Source: Streptomyces sp. NBC_00525
GTDB lineage: Bacteria > Actinomycetota > Actinomycetes > Streptomycetales > Streptomycetaceae
Length of the DNA: 64,000 bases
NCBI RefSeq assembly: GCF_036346595.1
Contig: NZ_CP107834.1
Coordinates: forward strand, 3,782,001 to 3,846,000
Direction of reading: 5' to 3'
A program made the translations under genes and the position numbers. Below are positions 25,051 to 33,718 of the stretch, one piece after another; position 1 is the stretch's first letter, and every line of letters begins with the position of its first letter. Under the pieces are notes generated by a model. The model saw nothing but the letters and a program-made list of their open reading frames with translations. It had not been told where the DNA came from and did no database searches.

Positions 25051-25704
25051 TCAGGGCGTGGGCTCCGGTTCCAGCGCACCGGCGGCCTCCCGCACGGCGT
25101 CCCCGGCGGCCGCCTCCGCGCTCCGCGCCGACAGTCGGTGCAGGTACTCCACCAGTGTGATCAGCACGTACTTGCTGGAGGACCGGTCGCGCGCGTCGCA
25201 CTCCACCAGCGGCACGTCCGGGGAGATGTCGAGCGCCTCCCGGAGCTGCTGCTCGGTGTGGAGCGGGCCGCCGAAGTCGTTGCAGGCGACGATGAACGGC
25301 GTGCCGTGGTGCTCAAGCCGGTCTATCGCGTACCAGGAGTCGGCGAGGCGCCGGGTGTCCACGAGCACGACGGCGCCCAGGGTGCCGGAGAACAGCCGGT
25401 CCCACAGGAACCAGAAGCGCTCCTGGCCGGGCGCGCCGAACAGGTAGAGCACCGAGCGCTCGTCCAGGCTGATCCGGCCGAAGTCGAAGGCGACGGTGGT
25501 GGACGTCTTGGACCGCACCCCGTCGAGGTGGTCCACCGCCTCGCCCGCACGGGTCATCGTCTCCTCCGTGTTGAGCGGACGGATCTCGCTCACGGATCGG
25601 ACCATGGTGGTTTTGCCGACCCCGAAGCCGCCGACCACGACTATCTTCAGTCCGTTGTCGGCCGTCGCCTGCAGGGTGGCGCGGTCAGAGGTTGCGGAGT
25701 CCAA
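25051..25704 (-). CDS. cvnD: Conservon GTPase (CvnD-like, MglA/Ras-type)
   Basis: About 217 residues. G1 is VVVGGFGVGKTT, the switch II/G3 region FGAPGQERFWFLWDRL, and the G4 region VACNDFGG departs from NKxD as is normal for CvnD proteins. It acts with CvnA-C in a membrane-associated complex resembling eukaryotic GPCR signalling. The likely start is TTG at 25704, 20 bases inside the DUF742 gene; no ATG or GTG lies between there and the G1 box. It is the last gene of the conservon; no cytochrome P450 (cvnE) follows. Confidence 0.9.
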   Translation of the reverse strand: MDSATSDRATLQATADNGLKIVVVGGFGVGKTTMVRSVSEIRPLNTEETMTRAGEAVDHLDGVRSKTSTTVAFDFGRISLDERSVLYLFGAPGQERFWFLWDRLFSGTLGAVVLVDTRRLADSWYAIDRLEHHGTPFIVACNDFGGPLHTEQQLREALDISPDVPLVECDARDRSSSKYVLITLVEYLHRLSARSAEAAAGDAVREAAGALEPEPTP

Positions 25705-26050
25705 CGAGCACCTGTTCCAGGATGTCGGGGGCGGGGAGCCGGTCCGATACGCGTGCGGTACGCGGATGGCGGGCGCTGATCCGGCCGGTGTCGAGCAGGT
25801 CGCAGAGCAGGATGCGCACGATGCTGACGGGCAGGTCGAGATCGGCGGCGATCTCGACGACCGCGGTGGGCCGTTGGCACATCCGCAGGATCGCCACGTG
25901 CTCCGACTGCATGCCGGGGGTCGGCTCGCACTCGGAGACCACGAGCGTGACCAGGTCGAAGGCGGCGGAGTCGGACCGGGTGCGGCCACCGGTGAGGGTG
26001 TAGAGCCGGTCCGGTCCGTCGTCCCTGCCGGGGCGCAGGCGCGGCGTCAT
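25685..26050 (-). CDS. cvnC: Conservon DUF742 protein (CvnC-like)
   Basis: A 121-residue DUF742 protein: RLYTLTGGRTRSD at the N-terminus, LVTLVVSE, then the winged-helix-like part EHVAILRMCQRPTAVVEIAADLDLPVSIVRILLCDLLDTG. This is the standard third gene of Streptomyces conservons. Its ATG overlaps the TGA of cvnB (ATGA) and its end overlaps the cvnD start, so the operon is translationally coupled. Exact role in the complex unknown; it is thought to bridge the GTPase and the roadblock protein. Confidence 0.92.
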   Translation of the reverse strand: MTPRLRPGRDDGPDRLYTLTGGRTRSDSAAFDLVTLVVSECEPTPGMQSEHVAILRMCQRPTAVVEIAADLDLPVSIVRILLCDLLDTGRISARHPRTARVSDRLPAPDILEQVLVGLRNL

Positions 26051-26481
26051 ACGGCGGTGCCCCGGCCGGCCACCGCGTCGGCGGGTTCGCGGGGCGGGGC
26101 GACGAGATGCTCGCCGAGCTGTTCGACCAGCTCGCTCATGTTGTGGCCGACCAGGCCCACGTCGGCGGTCTCGGCGGCGACGACGGCGAGATGGGCGCCC
26201 GCGCCCGCCTCCACGATGAACAGGATGCCGCCGTAGAACTCGGCCATGGCGGAGCGGACGCCGCCGGTGCCGTTGCCGAACTCGACGGACGCGCCGTGGG
26301 ACAGGCTCTGGATGCCGGCGGAGATCGCGGCCAGCTGGTCCGCCTGGTCGACGGACAGCTCGGGGGTGCGGCACAGCTTGAGGCCGTCCCTGGACAGCAC
26401 GAGGGCGTGCCGGGCGCCGGGGGTCCGTTCCAGGAGCCCCTCCAGCAGCCAGTTGAGCTTCTCGTCGGTGGTCGCGGTCAT
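26047..26481 (-). CDS. cvnB: Conservon roadblock/LC7 protein (CvnB-like)
   Basis: A 144-residue roadblock/LC7 domain protein: LNWLLEGLLERTPGARHALVLSRDGL, LAAISAGIQSLSHGASVEFG, and GGILFIVEAGAGAHLAVVAA. These match CvnB, likely a regulator (GAP-like partner) of the MglA-type CvnD GTPase. ATGA overlap with the kinase-like cvnA upstream and with cvnC downstream. Confidence 0.93.
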   Translation of the reverse strand: MTATTDEKLNWLLEGLLERTPGARHALVLSRDGLKLCRTPELSVDQADQLAAISAGIQSLSHGASVEFGNGTGGVRSAMAEFYGGILFIVEAGAGAHLAVVAAETADVGLVGHNMSELVEQLGEHLVAPPREPADAVAGRGTAV

Positions 26482-28166
26482 CGGGAGTTGCCTTCCGGGT
26501 GTGGGGAGTCGGGCCGTACGGCGTTGCGGAAGCTGCTGAAGCGGGCCGCGCGCGCCTTCGGGTCCGGGGCGGGGGTGGTGGACGCGGCGTCGTCGGCCGC
26601 TTCGGCGTCCCGCGCGGAGCCGGCGGCGCGTGCCCTGGCCTCGGCGGCGGCCAGGGTGCGGCCGCGCGAGCGCTTGGGCAGGCCGCTCTCGCCGAAGCGG
26701 GGGAGGTTGCCGGTGGTGTCCGAGGCCGAGTCGGAGCGGAGCGGCCCGGAGCCGGACTGCCCGGCGGGGGCGGTGTGTCGGTCGCCGGGGGCCGCCGCCG
26801 GTTCGGCGCCGGAGGTGTGTACGGGTTCCGGCTCGGCGGCCGGGGCGGAGGCGGCCGGGGTCGCGGTGGCCGGGGTGCTCGCCGTGGCCGGGGCGGCGGT
26901 GCCGGTCGCGCCGGTACGGGCCTGGGTGCGGGTGATGATCTCCTGCGGGAGCATCATCAGGGCGCCGGTGCCGCCGCGCGCGGAGGGCCGGAACGAGACG
27001 GTCAGCCCGTGCTTGCGGGCCAGCCGGCCGACGACGGCGAGCCCGAGCCGGGTGCCGGTCAGGCCGGTGAGATCGTTGTCGCCGGCGGAGACCGCGCGCT
27101 CGGCGCGGCGCAGCTGCACATCGCTCATGACCAGGCCGCTGTCCTCGACGGTGATGACGATCCCGGCCGGGACCTCCTCCACGTACACATGGACCTCGGC
27201 CGTGGGCGGCGAGAAGCTGGCGGCGTTGTCCAGGAGTTCGGCCAGGGCGTGCATGACGCCCTCGGCGGCGTGCCCGGCGACGGCGACGTCGCTGGTGGAG
27301 TGGAGCCGGACGCGCTGGTAGCCGCTGATCCGGCCCATCGCGCCGCGCAGCACGGACTCCATGACGATGGGCCTGGCCCAGCGGCGGCCGGAGCGGGCGC
27401 CGGTGAGCACGGCGATGGAGTCGGCGAGCCGGCCGGCCTGGGCGGTGCGGTGGTCCAGGTGGAGGAGGTCGGTGAGGACGTCCTCGGAGGTGTGCCGGTG
27501 CTCCATCTCGCGCAGGTCGGCGAGCATGCTGGTGGCCAGCGCCTGCATCCGGCCGGCCGCGTTGGCGCAGGCGGTGAGGGCGGCGGAGCGCTCGGTCTCG
27601 GCGCGCGAGACGCGGGCCCGGAGCTGCGCGGTCTCGGCGGTGAGGCGGCTGCGGAGTTCGGCGCCCTCGGCGGTGAGCCGGGCGGCCTCGGCGGCGGCCT
27701 CGTCCTTGGCGCGGGCCGCCTCCGCGGCGGCGGCGGCCCTGACGCGGGCGTTCTCCGCGGTGAACCGCTGCGCCTCGGCGGCGGAGGCGGAGACCAGGCG
27801 GGAGACCTCCGCCGTGAACCGCCCGTTCTCCGCGGTGTGGGCCTCGCGGAGCCGGCGGATCGCGACGCGGGCGTGGACGGCGGTGGCGACGGCGGCGGCG
27901 AGCAGTACGGCGGCCGCGCCGGAGCCCCAGGCCACCGTGGCCCTGGCCGATTCGGGAGCGGCGAGGGCCGCCCAGGCGCACAGGGGTGCGGCGAGGGCCA
28001 CCGTGACCAGAAGGGCCAGTGCGGTCGGCCGGGGTGTGGGACGCAAAGCGGAGTCCTTGAGGGCGGACGGTGGCGGACGGGGCGGTTCGGACGCGCGTGG
28101 TGCGCGGGGCGGTTCGGTCGTGCGTGGCACCTGGGGCGGGTGGGACGGGTGACACAGGGGCGCCAA
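26478..28166 (-). CDS. cvnA: Conservon sensor ATPase (CvnA-like, nitrate/sulfonate-sensor histidine-kinase type)
   Basis: About 562 residues. After a Pro-rich N-terminus come two close membrane helices (about 48-70 and 80-97), a long Ala/Glu/Arg-rich coiled coil (about 100-200), a region with MEHRHTSEDVLTDLLHLDHRTAQAGRLADSIAVL, an HATPase_c domain (LAELLDNAASFSPP; VEDSGLVM; GTRLGLAVVGRLARKHG), and a disordered Ala/Pro/Thr C-terminus. The short loop between helices leaves almost no external sensor. The reading frame opens at TTG 28166; GTG at 28130 is an alternative, and neither has a clear ribosome site. Confidence 0.9.
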   Translation of the reverse strand: MAPLCHPSHPPQVPRTTEPPRAPRASEPPRPPPSALKDSALRPTPRPTALALLVTVALAAPLCAWAALAAPESARATVAWGSGAAAVLLAAAVATAVHARVAIRRLREAHTAENGRFTAEVSRLVSASAAEAQRFTAENARVRAAAAAEAARAKDEAAAEAARLTAEGAELRSRLTAETAQLRARVSRAETERSAALTACANAAGRMQALATSMLADLREMEHRHTSEDVLTDLLHLDHRTAQAGRLADSIAVLTGARSGRRWARPIVMESVLRGAMGRISGYQRVRLHSTSDVAVAGHAAEGVMHALAELLDNAASFSPPTAEVHVYVEEVPAGIVITVEDSGLVMSDVQLRRAERAVSAGDNDLTGLTGTRLGLAVVGRLARKHGLTVSFRPSARGGTGALMMLPQEIITRTQARTGATGTAAPATASTPATATPAASAPAAEPEPVHTSGAEPAAAPGDRHTAPAGQSGSGPLRSDSASDTTGNLPRFGESGLPKRSRGRTLAAAEARARAAGSARDAEAADDAASTTPAPDPKARAARFSSFRNAVRPDSPHPEGNSR

Positions 28167-28337
28167 CTGGAACAGGTGATTCCCAGCTAAGTCACCGTCA
28201 CTATATGAGAATTGACGATCTCTTTGGGAAGAACTGGTGGTGATCCGCGTTCTGTTTAGGTTTTCAACTTGTCAATTTCCGGCTGAATAATGTCGGGCTC
28301 GGCCCCGTACGGCGATCTTCGGCGGCATCCTTGACGC

Positions 28338-31190
28338 ATGGCATCCGGCACCGCAGCGCATGGCAGCACCGCGTCCCCCGCCCCCGCCGACCTGGTCCGC
28401 GACCTGCGTAGGGCCGTGCGCGGCGAGGTCGCCTTCGACGCCACCGCCAGGGCGCTGACCACGATGGACGCGTCCAATTACCGGCGGGTCCCGCTCGGCG
28501 TGGTCGCCCCGCGCGACGCCGCCGACATCACCGCCGCGCTCGCCGTGTGCCGCGAACACGGCGTGCCCGTCGTCCCGCGCGGCGGCGGCACCTCCATCGC
28601 CGGACAGGCCACCGGCACCGGCGTCGTCCTCGACCTCACCCGCCATCTGCGTTCCGTGGTCGAACTTGACCCCGCTACGCGGACGGCGGTCGTGCAGCCG
28701 GGGCTCGTCCTGGACGACCTGCGGGCCGCCGCCGCCCCGCACGGCCTGACCTTCGGCCCCGACCCCTCCACCCACAGCCGCTGCACGCTCGGCGGCATGA
28801 TCGGCAACAACTCCTGCGGCTCGCACTCCGTCGCCTGGGGCACCACCGCCGACAACGTCCAGGCCCTCACCGTCGCCCGCTACGGCGGCGAAACCCTGCG
28901 CCTGGAACCCGGCGACTGGGGCCCGCCCGGCGTCCGCGAACTGATCACCGCGCACCTCGCCCCGCTGCGCACCGGCTTCCCCGACCTCCCGCGCCGCATC
29001 TCCGGCTACGCGCTGGACGCCCTGCTGCCCGAGAACGGCCCCGACCCCGTACGCGCGTTCTGCGGCAGCGAGGGCACCCTCGGCATCGTCACCGAGGCGA
29101 CGGTCCGGCTGGTCGAGGCGCCCGCCGCCCGCGCCCTCGCCGTCCTCGGCTACGCCGACGAGTCCGCCGCCGCCGAAGCCGCCCCCGGCCTCCTCGCCCA
29201 CCACCCGCTGACCGTGGAGGGCATGGCCGCCGACCTCGTACGCGAACCGGCCGGACTGCCGCGCGGCGGCGCCTGGCTGTTCGCCGAGACGGGCGGCGCC
29301 ACCCCGGCCGAGGCACGGGCGCACGCCGAACGGATCGCCCGGTCCGCCGCCGGTGACGCCGTCGACACCCTCGTCGTCACCGCGCCCGGCGAGCAGCGGG
29401 CCCTGTGGCGCATCCGGGAGGACGCGGCCGGCACGGCGACCAGGGTGCCGGACGGCAGCGAGGCGTGGCCCGGCTGGGAGGACTGCGCGGTGCCGCCCGC
29501 CCGGCTCGGCGGCTACCTCCGCGACTTCCGCGCCCTGCTCGCCGAACACGGCCTGCGCGGCAGCCCGTACGGGCACTTCGGCGACGGCTGCATCCACGTC
29601 CGCATCGACTTCGACCTGCTCACCGGCGACGGCGTGGCCCGCTTCCGCCGCTTCTCCGAGGAACTGGCCGCGCTCGTCGTCGCGCACGGCGGATCGCTCT
29701 CCGGCGAGCACGGCGACGGCCAGGCCCGCGCCGAACTCCTGCCGAAGATGTACGGGGACGAGCTGGTCGCCCTCTTCGCCCGCTACAAGGACCACTGGGA
29801 CCCGGACGGCGGCCTGAACCCCGGCATCCTGGCCCGCCCGGCCCGCCTCGACGAGAACCTGCGCTTCGACGTCCTGCCGCGCCGCCCCGTCGACGTCGCC
29901 TTCGGCTACCCGCACGACGGCGGCGACTTCTCCGCCGCCGTCCGCCGCTGCGTCGGCGTCGCCAAATGCCGTACGGAGAAGACGGCCGGACCGGCCGTGA
30001 TGTGCCCCTCCTTCCGGGCGACCGGCGAGGAGGCCCACTCGACGCGCGGCCGGGCCCGGCTGCTGCACGAAATGCTCGCCGGGGAAGCGGGCGGCGTGAT
30101 CACGGACGGCTGGCGCTCCACGGAGGTACGGGACGCGCTCGACCTGTGCCTGTCCTGCAAGGGCTGCCGCAGCGACTGCCCGGTGGGCGTCGACATGGCC
30201 ACGTACAAGGCGGAGTTCCTGCACCACCACTACCGCCACCGGCCGCGCCCCGCCTCCCACTACGCGCTTGGCCGGCTGCCGCAGTGGCTCCGGCTTGCCG
30301 CGCCCCTCGCCGGGCCGCTCAACCTGCTGGCCCGCTCGCGCCCGCTCGCCGCCCTCGCCAAGCGGCTCGCCGGGATCGCGCCGGAGCGCGGGATTCCGCC
30401 GCTGGCGCGCGAGACGTTCAGCCGCTGGTTCCGGCGCCACCGGCAGGAGCCCGCCGCCGGGGACCGGACGGTCCTGCTGTGGCCCGACACCTTCACCGAA
30501 CACCTGTCGCCCCGAGTCGGCCGGGCGGCCGTGCGCGTCCTGGAGGCCGCCGGGCGCACCCCCGCACTCCCCGGAAACGGGCTCTGCTGCGGCCTCACCT
30601 ACGTCTCCACCGGCCAGCTCGACCGGGCCCGCGCCGTGATGCGGCGCACCCTGGACCGGCTCGGCGACACCGGCGGCGCGCCCCTGGTCGTCCTCGAACC
30701 GAGCTGCGCCGCGACCCTGCGCACCGATCTGCCCGAGCTGCTGCCCGACGACCCGCGCGCCGCCCGGCTCGCCGCCTCCGTGCGCACCCTCGCCCAGTAC
30801 CTGGAGGAGTACGCCCCCGACTGGCGGCCCCCGCGCCTGGACCGGCCCGTCACCGGCCAGACCCACTGCCACCAGCACGCCGTCCTCGGCGACGACGCGG
30901 ACCGGCGGCTGCGCGCGAAGGCGGGCCTGACCGGCGAACTTTCCGGCGGCTGCTGCGGGCTCGCCGGCAACTTCGGCTTCGAACGGGGGCACTGGGAGGT
31001 GTCCGTCGCCTGCGCCGAGGACCAGCTGCTCCCGGCCGTCCGGGAGGCCGCCCCGGACACCGCGATCCTGGCCGACGGCTACTCCTGCCGCACCCAGCTC
31101 GACCAGCTCGCCGGAGTACGCGGACGCCATCTGGCGGAACTGCTGGCGGAGGGCCTGGAGCAGGGTCGGGGGCAGGGTTCGGCGGACTGA
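28338..31190 (+). CDS. FAD-binding / Fe-S oxidoreductase fusion (D-lactate dehydrogenase-like)
   Basis: A 950-residue fusion. FAD_binding_4 covers about residues 45-230, with PRGGGTSIAGQ at 80-90, followed by FAD-oxidase_C to about 510 (SLSGEHGDGQARAELLPKMYG). A ferredoxin-like unit follows with CVGVAKCR ... MCPSF near 535-555 and CLSCKGCRSDCP near 603-614. Two CCG domains follow (CCGLTYVSTGQ near 748; GGCCGLAGNFGFE near 869), as in GlpC/LutA. This order is typical of actinobacterial FAD-linked D-lactate or 2-hydroxyacid dehydrogenases feeding electrons to quinone. Substrate not certain. Divergent from the conservon across 171 AT-richer bases that should hold both promoters. Confidence 0.92.
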   Translation: MASGTAAHGSTASPAPADLVRDLRRAVRGEVAFDATARALTTMDASNYRRVPLGVVAPRDAADITAALAVCREHGVPVVPRGGGTSIAGQATGTGVVLDLTRHLRSVVELDPATRTAVVQPGLVLDDLRAAAAPHGLTFGPDPSTHSRCTLGGMIGNNSCGSHSVAWGTTADNVQALTVARYGGETLRLEPGDWGPPGVRELITAHLAPLRTGFPDLPRRISGYALDALLPENGPDPVRAFCGSEGTLGIVTEATVRLVEAPAARALAVLGYADESAAAEAAPGLLAHHPLTVEGMAADLVREPAGLPRGGAWLFAETGGATPAEARAHAERIARSAAGDAVDTLVVTAPGEQRALWRIREDAAGTATRVPDGSEAWPGWEDCAVPPARLGGYLRDFRALLAEHGLRGSPYGHFGDGCIHVRIDFDLLTGDGVARFRRFSEELAALVVAHGGSLSGEHGDGQARAELLPKMYGDELVALFARYKDHWDPDGGLNPGILARPARLDENLRFDVLPRRPVDVAFGYPHDGGDFSAAVRRCVGVAKCRTEKTAGPAVMCPSFRATGEEAHSTRGRARLLHEMLAGEAGGVITDGWRSTEVRDALDLCLSCKGCRSDCPVGVDMATYKAEFLHHHYRHRPRPASHYALGRLPQWLRLAAPLAGPLNLLARSRPLAALAKRLAGIAPERGIPPLARETFSRWFRRHRQEPAAGDRTVLLWPDTFTEHLSPRVGRAAVRVLEAAGRTPALPGNGLCCGLTYVSTGQLDRARAVMRRTLDRLGDTGGAPLVVLEPSCAATLRTDLPELLPDDPRAARLAASVRTLAQYLEEYAPDWRPPRLDRPVTGQTHCHQHAVLGDDADRRLRAKAGLTGELSGGCCGLAGNFGFERGHWEVSVACAEDQLLPAVREAAPDTAILADGYSCRTQLDQLAGVRGRHLAELLAEGLEQGRGQGSAD

Positions 31191-31265
31191 GCCCGCGCCT
31201 GACCCGGCCGCATTTCGCACGTCTTGCGCGATTCCTTACCGTGGACGGGCGGGTCGCACAGGGTG

Positions 31266-31283
31266 AGTGCAGTACCGTGCACT
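31266..31283. promoter_or_regulatory. Inverted repeat AGTGCA-N6-TGCACT upstream of EamA gene
   Basis: Perfect 6-bp arms AGTGCA (31266-31271) and TGCACT (31278-31283). It lies 58 bases before the chosen start of the EamA transporter gene and 75 bases after the oxidoreductase stop. A candidate operator; no regulator is adjacent. Confidence 0.35.
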
Positions 31284-31341
31284 GTGGAGTGCTTCATGGT
31301 GAACTATTGATGTGCGTCGAATCGCGAAGGACAGGCCCCGG

Positions 31342-32301
31342 GTGAACGAGCAGACCACCGCCGCAGAACCGGCCGCAGCCGCCGTCGCCGTGCCGGAGGC
31401 GGTCGCCGCGCCCGCGCTCGGCGGGCCGGGCGGCGGGCGGGCAGGCGGGCGGCGGGCCGCGCTCGCGCCGGTCGCCCTGGTCGTCGCCGGCGGGCTCTCC
31501 GTGCAGTTCGGCGCCGCGATAGCCGTGCTGCTCATGCCTCGGGCCGGAGCGCTCGGCGTCGTCACGCTGCGGCTGGCCGCCGCCGCGCTCGTCCTGCTCG
31601 TCGTCTGCCGCCCCCGGCTGCGCGGTCACTCGCGCGCCGACTGGGGCACGGTGGCCGCCTTCGGCGTCGCCATGGGCGCCATGAACACGCTGTTCTACCA
31701 GGCCGCCGACCGCATCCCGCTCGGCGCCGCCGTCACCCTGGAGGTGCTCGGCCCGCTCGCCCTCTCCGTGATCGCCTCGCGCCGCCTGGTCAACGTCGTC
31801 TGGGCCGCCCTCGCGCTCGGCGGGGTCGTCCTGCTCAGCGGCGGAGGCTTCGACCGCCTCGACCCGGCCGGGGCCGCGTACGCGCTGGGTGCCGGCGCGA
31901 TGTGGGCGGCGTACATCGTCTTCAGCGCCCGCACCGGCCGCCGCTTCCCCCAGGCGGACGGCCTCGCCCTGGCCATGGTCGTCGCCGCGCTCCTCTCGCT
32001 GCCGCTCGGCATCATGGACGCCGGCTCCCGGCTCATCGACCCGACGACGCTCGGCCTCGGCGCGGCCGTCGCGCTGCTCAGCTCCGTCCTCCCGTACACG
32101 CTGGAGCTGATCGCCCTGCGCCGGCTGCCCGCGCCCACCTTCGCCATCCTGATGAGCCTGGAGCCCGCGATCGCGGCCCTGGCCGGCTTCCTGGTCCTCG
32201 ACCAGGCCCTGGCCACCACGGACGCCCTGGCCATCGCTCTGGTCATCGGCGCGAGCATGGGCGCGGTCCGCAGCCAGGTACGGGGCGTCTCCGCCCAGTG
32301 A
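31342..32301 (+). CDS. EamA/RhtA family exporter
   Basis: A 319-residue DMT-superfamily transporter with about ten membrane helices in two EamA repeats: LAPVALVVAGGLSVQFGAAIAVLL through the second repeat, which begins AAYALGAGAMWAAYIVFS and ends TDALAIALVIGASMGAVRS. The motif SLEPAIAALAGFLVLDQ is the characteristic end of EamA domains (LEPVFAALLGWLFLGE-like). The N-terminal 30 residues are Ala/Gly-rich and cytoplasmic. GTG at 31342 with AAGGA 10 bases upstream is preferred; GTG at 31312 is possible. Related proteins export amino acids such as threonine/homoserine; substrate unknown. Confidence 0.9.
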   Translation: MNEQTTAAEPAAAAVAVPEAVAAPALGGPGGGRAGGRRAALAPVALVVAGGLSVQFGAAIAVLLMPRAGALGVVTLRLAAAALVLLVVCRPRLRGHSRADWGTVAAFGVAMGAMNTLFYQAADRIPLGAAVTLEVLGPLALSVIASRRLVNVVWAALALGGVVLLSGGGFDRLDPAGAAYALGAGAMWAAYIVFSARTGRRFPQADGLALAMVVAALLSLPLGIMDAGSRLIDPTTLGLGAAVALLSSVLPYTLELIALRRLPAPTFAILMSLEPAIAALAGFLVLDQALATTDALAIALVIGASMGAVRSQVRGVSAQ

Positions 32302-32310
32302 GCGGGCCGG

Positions 32311-32727
32311 TCAGCGGTCCGCCGGGGCCCACCACGACAGGTTCGCCGCCGCTGCCGCCACCGGCTCGATGATCTCCCAGCCCTCCGCGATCAGCCCGCC
32401 CTCGATGCGCCAGATGTCCACCACCACGATCTGCGGGCCGCCCGGAAGCTCGCGCCGGGAGTGGACCACGACGTGCTCCCCGTCCGCCAGCAGATGATCG
32501 ATCTCCACCTTCATCCCGGTCGTCGGGCCGATCGCCGCCTCCACGGCCGCCAGCCACTCCGCCTTCGTCGCGGTGTGCCCGCCGGGCCGGTGATGCCTGA
32601 AGCCGTCGCTCAGGACCGGGGCGAGCGCCTCCGTGCCGCCGGTCTCCAGGAGGGTGGCCAGGGCCCGGCTCACCAGGGTCTTGTTGTCCGGGCTGTTGAT
32701 GCCCGAGGTCGTGTTCCGTGCAGTCAT
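32311..32727 (-). CDS. SnoaL-like / NTF2-fold protein (ester cyclase type)
   Basis: A 138-residue single-domain protein: NKTLVSRALATLLETGGTEALAPVLSDGF, HHRPGGHTATKAEWLAAV, KVEIDHLLADGEHVVVHSR, then VVDIWRIEGGLIAEGWEII. This is the cone-shaped NTF2/SnoaL fold used by small-molecule isomerases, cyclases and unknown proteins. It is divergent from an XRE regulator; a 17-bp palindrome lies between them, so it is the probable target of that regulator. Substrate unknown. Confidence 0.85.
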   Translation of the reverse strand: MTARNTTSGINSPDNKTLVSRALATLLETGGTEALAPVLSDGFRHHRPGGHTATKAEWLAAVEAAIGPTTGMKVEIDHLLADGEHVVVHSRRELPGGPQIVVVDIWRIEGGLIAEGWEIIEPVAAAAANLSWWAPADR

Positions 32728-32762
32728 GGGGGCAGTGTGGGCCGCCGCCGGGGCCGCCGTCG

Positions 32763-32779
32763 ATGACATGCCATGTCAT
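32763..32779. promoter_or_regulatory. 17-bp palindromic operator between SnoaL-like and XRE genes
   Basis: ATGACATG-C-CATGTCAT: two perfect 8-bp arms around one central base, in the 88-base divergent spacer, 36 bases from each start codon. The symmetric placement suits simultaneous control of the SnoaL-like gene and the XRE/MmyB-like regulator, probably by that regulator. Confidence 0.6.
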
Positions 32780-32815
32780 GGCGGACGGCCCGCCCGGCGG
32801 GTACGGTCGGCCCTC

Positions 32816-33598
32816 GTGACAGTCGGCGAACTCCTACGGCGGTGGCGGCACCGCAGGCGCGTCAGCCAGCTCGACCTCGCGCTCGCGGCCGGCGTTTCGG
32901 CGCGCCACGTCAGCCTGGTGGAGACGGGGAAGACGAACCCGAGCGCCGACATGGTCCTGCGGCTCGCCGAGCGGCTGGACGTGCCCCTGCGCGAGCGCAA
33001 CCGGCTGCTCCTCGCGGCCGGCTTCGCGCCCCGGTACCCGGAACGGCCCCTCGGGGACGGTGCGCTCGCGGCGGCCCGCGAGGCGGTCGAGCGGGTGCTC
33101 CGGGCGCACGAGCCGTATCCGGCGGTGGCCTTCGACCGCCGCTGGGACATCCTGCGCGCCAACCGGGCCGTCGAGCCGTTCTTCGCCGGCGTCGCCCCCG
33201 AACTGCTGCGCCCGCCGGTCAACCTCGTACGCCTCGGCCTGGACCCGCGCGGCTTCGCCCCGCTGGTCGTCAACCTCGCCGACGTCCGCGCCGTGTTCCG
33301 GGCCCGCGTCGGCCGCCAGCTCGCCGCCGCCCCCGATCCCCGGCTCGCCGCGCTGTACGACGAGCTGCTGGGACCGGCGGCCGGGGACGGCGAGGACGCG
33401 GAGGCGGCGGGGCGCTCGATCGCGGCCGAGTCCGACGTGGTCCTGCCGATGATCCTGCGGCTCGACGGACGCGAGGTGCGGATGTTCTCCACCATCACCA
33501 CGTTCGGTACCCCGATGGACATCACCCTGGACGAGGTCGCCATCGAGCTGTACTACCCGGCGGACGCGGAGAGCGCGGCGTACTTCGAACAGGGCTGA
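32816..33598 (+). CDS. XRE family regulator with MmyB-like ligand-binding domain
   Basis: A 260-residue regulator. HTH_3 at about residues 5-65 (LLRRWRHRRRVSQLDLALAAGVS, VSLVETGKTNPSADMVLRLAERL). The C-terminal MmyB-like domain (about 80-255) contains PYPAVAFDRRWDILRANRA and ITTFGTPMDITLDEVAIELYYPAD. Proteins of this type in Streptomyces usually repress a divergent enzyme gene and respond to a small lipophilic ligand. The GTG start lies just after the palindrome. The neighbour on the other strand is the SnoaL-like gene. Confidence 0.9.
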   Translation: MTVGELLRRWRHRRRVSQLDLALAAGVSARHVSLVETGKTNPSADMVLRLAERLDVPLRERNRLLLAAGFAPRYPERPLGDGALAAAREAVERVLRAHEPYPAVAFDRRWDILRANRAVEPFFAGVAPELLRPPVNLVRLGLDPRGFAPLVVNLADVRAVFRARVGRQLAAAPDPRLAALYDELLGPAAGDGEDAEAAGRSIAAESDVVLPMILRLDGREVRMFSTITTFGTPMDITLDEVAIELYYPADAESAAYFEQG

Positions 33599-33634
33599 GG
33601 GCGCAGGGCCGCCGGACGCCGCCCGGACCCGACA

Positions 33635-33681
33635 AAAATCATGCAAGCATGCTTGATTGTTTTGCGTCGCGCTGGCAGGCT
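33635..33681 (+). promoter_or_regulatory. Promoter and TetR-type operator of the acyl-CoA operon
   Basis: A 27-base operator-like block (33635-33661) centred on the perfect palindrome CAAGCATGCTTG (33645-33656 region) overlaps a -35-like TTGATT (33653-33658); 17 bases further lies CAGGCT (33676-33681) as a -10-like box. The block recurs with 26 of 27 bases identical upstream of the enoyl-CoA hydratase gene, where the same -35 and 17-base spacing is kept. A repressor bound here would block the -35. See the second copy at 54877. Confidence 0.7.
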
Positions 33682-33718
33682 CCCCAGACACACCGCCACG
33701 CCCCGAGGGGAGCGCACC

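Noticed and set aside
28272..31220. 982-codon minus-strand frame
   Set aside because: Shadow of the FAD/Fe-S oxidoreductase, rich in G, A, R and V without motifs.
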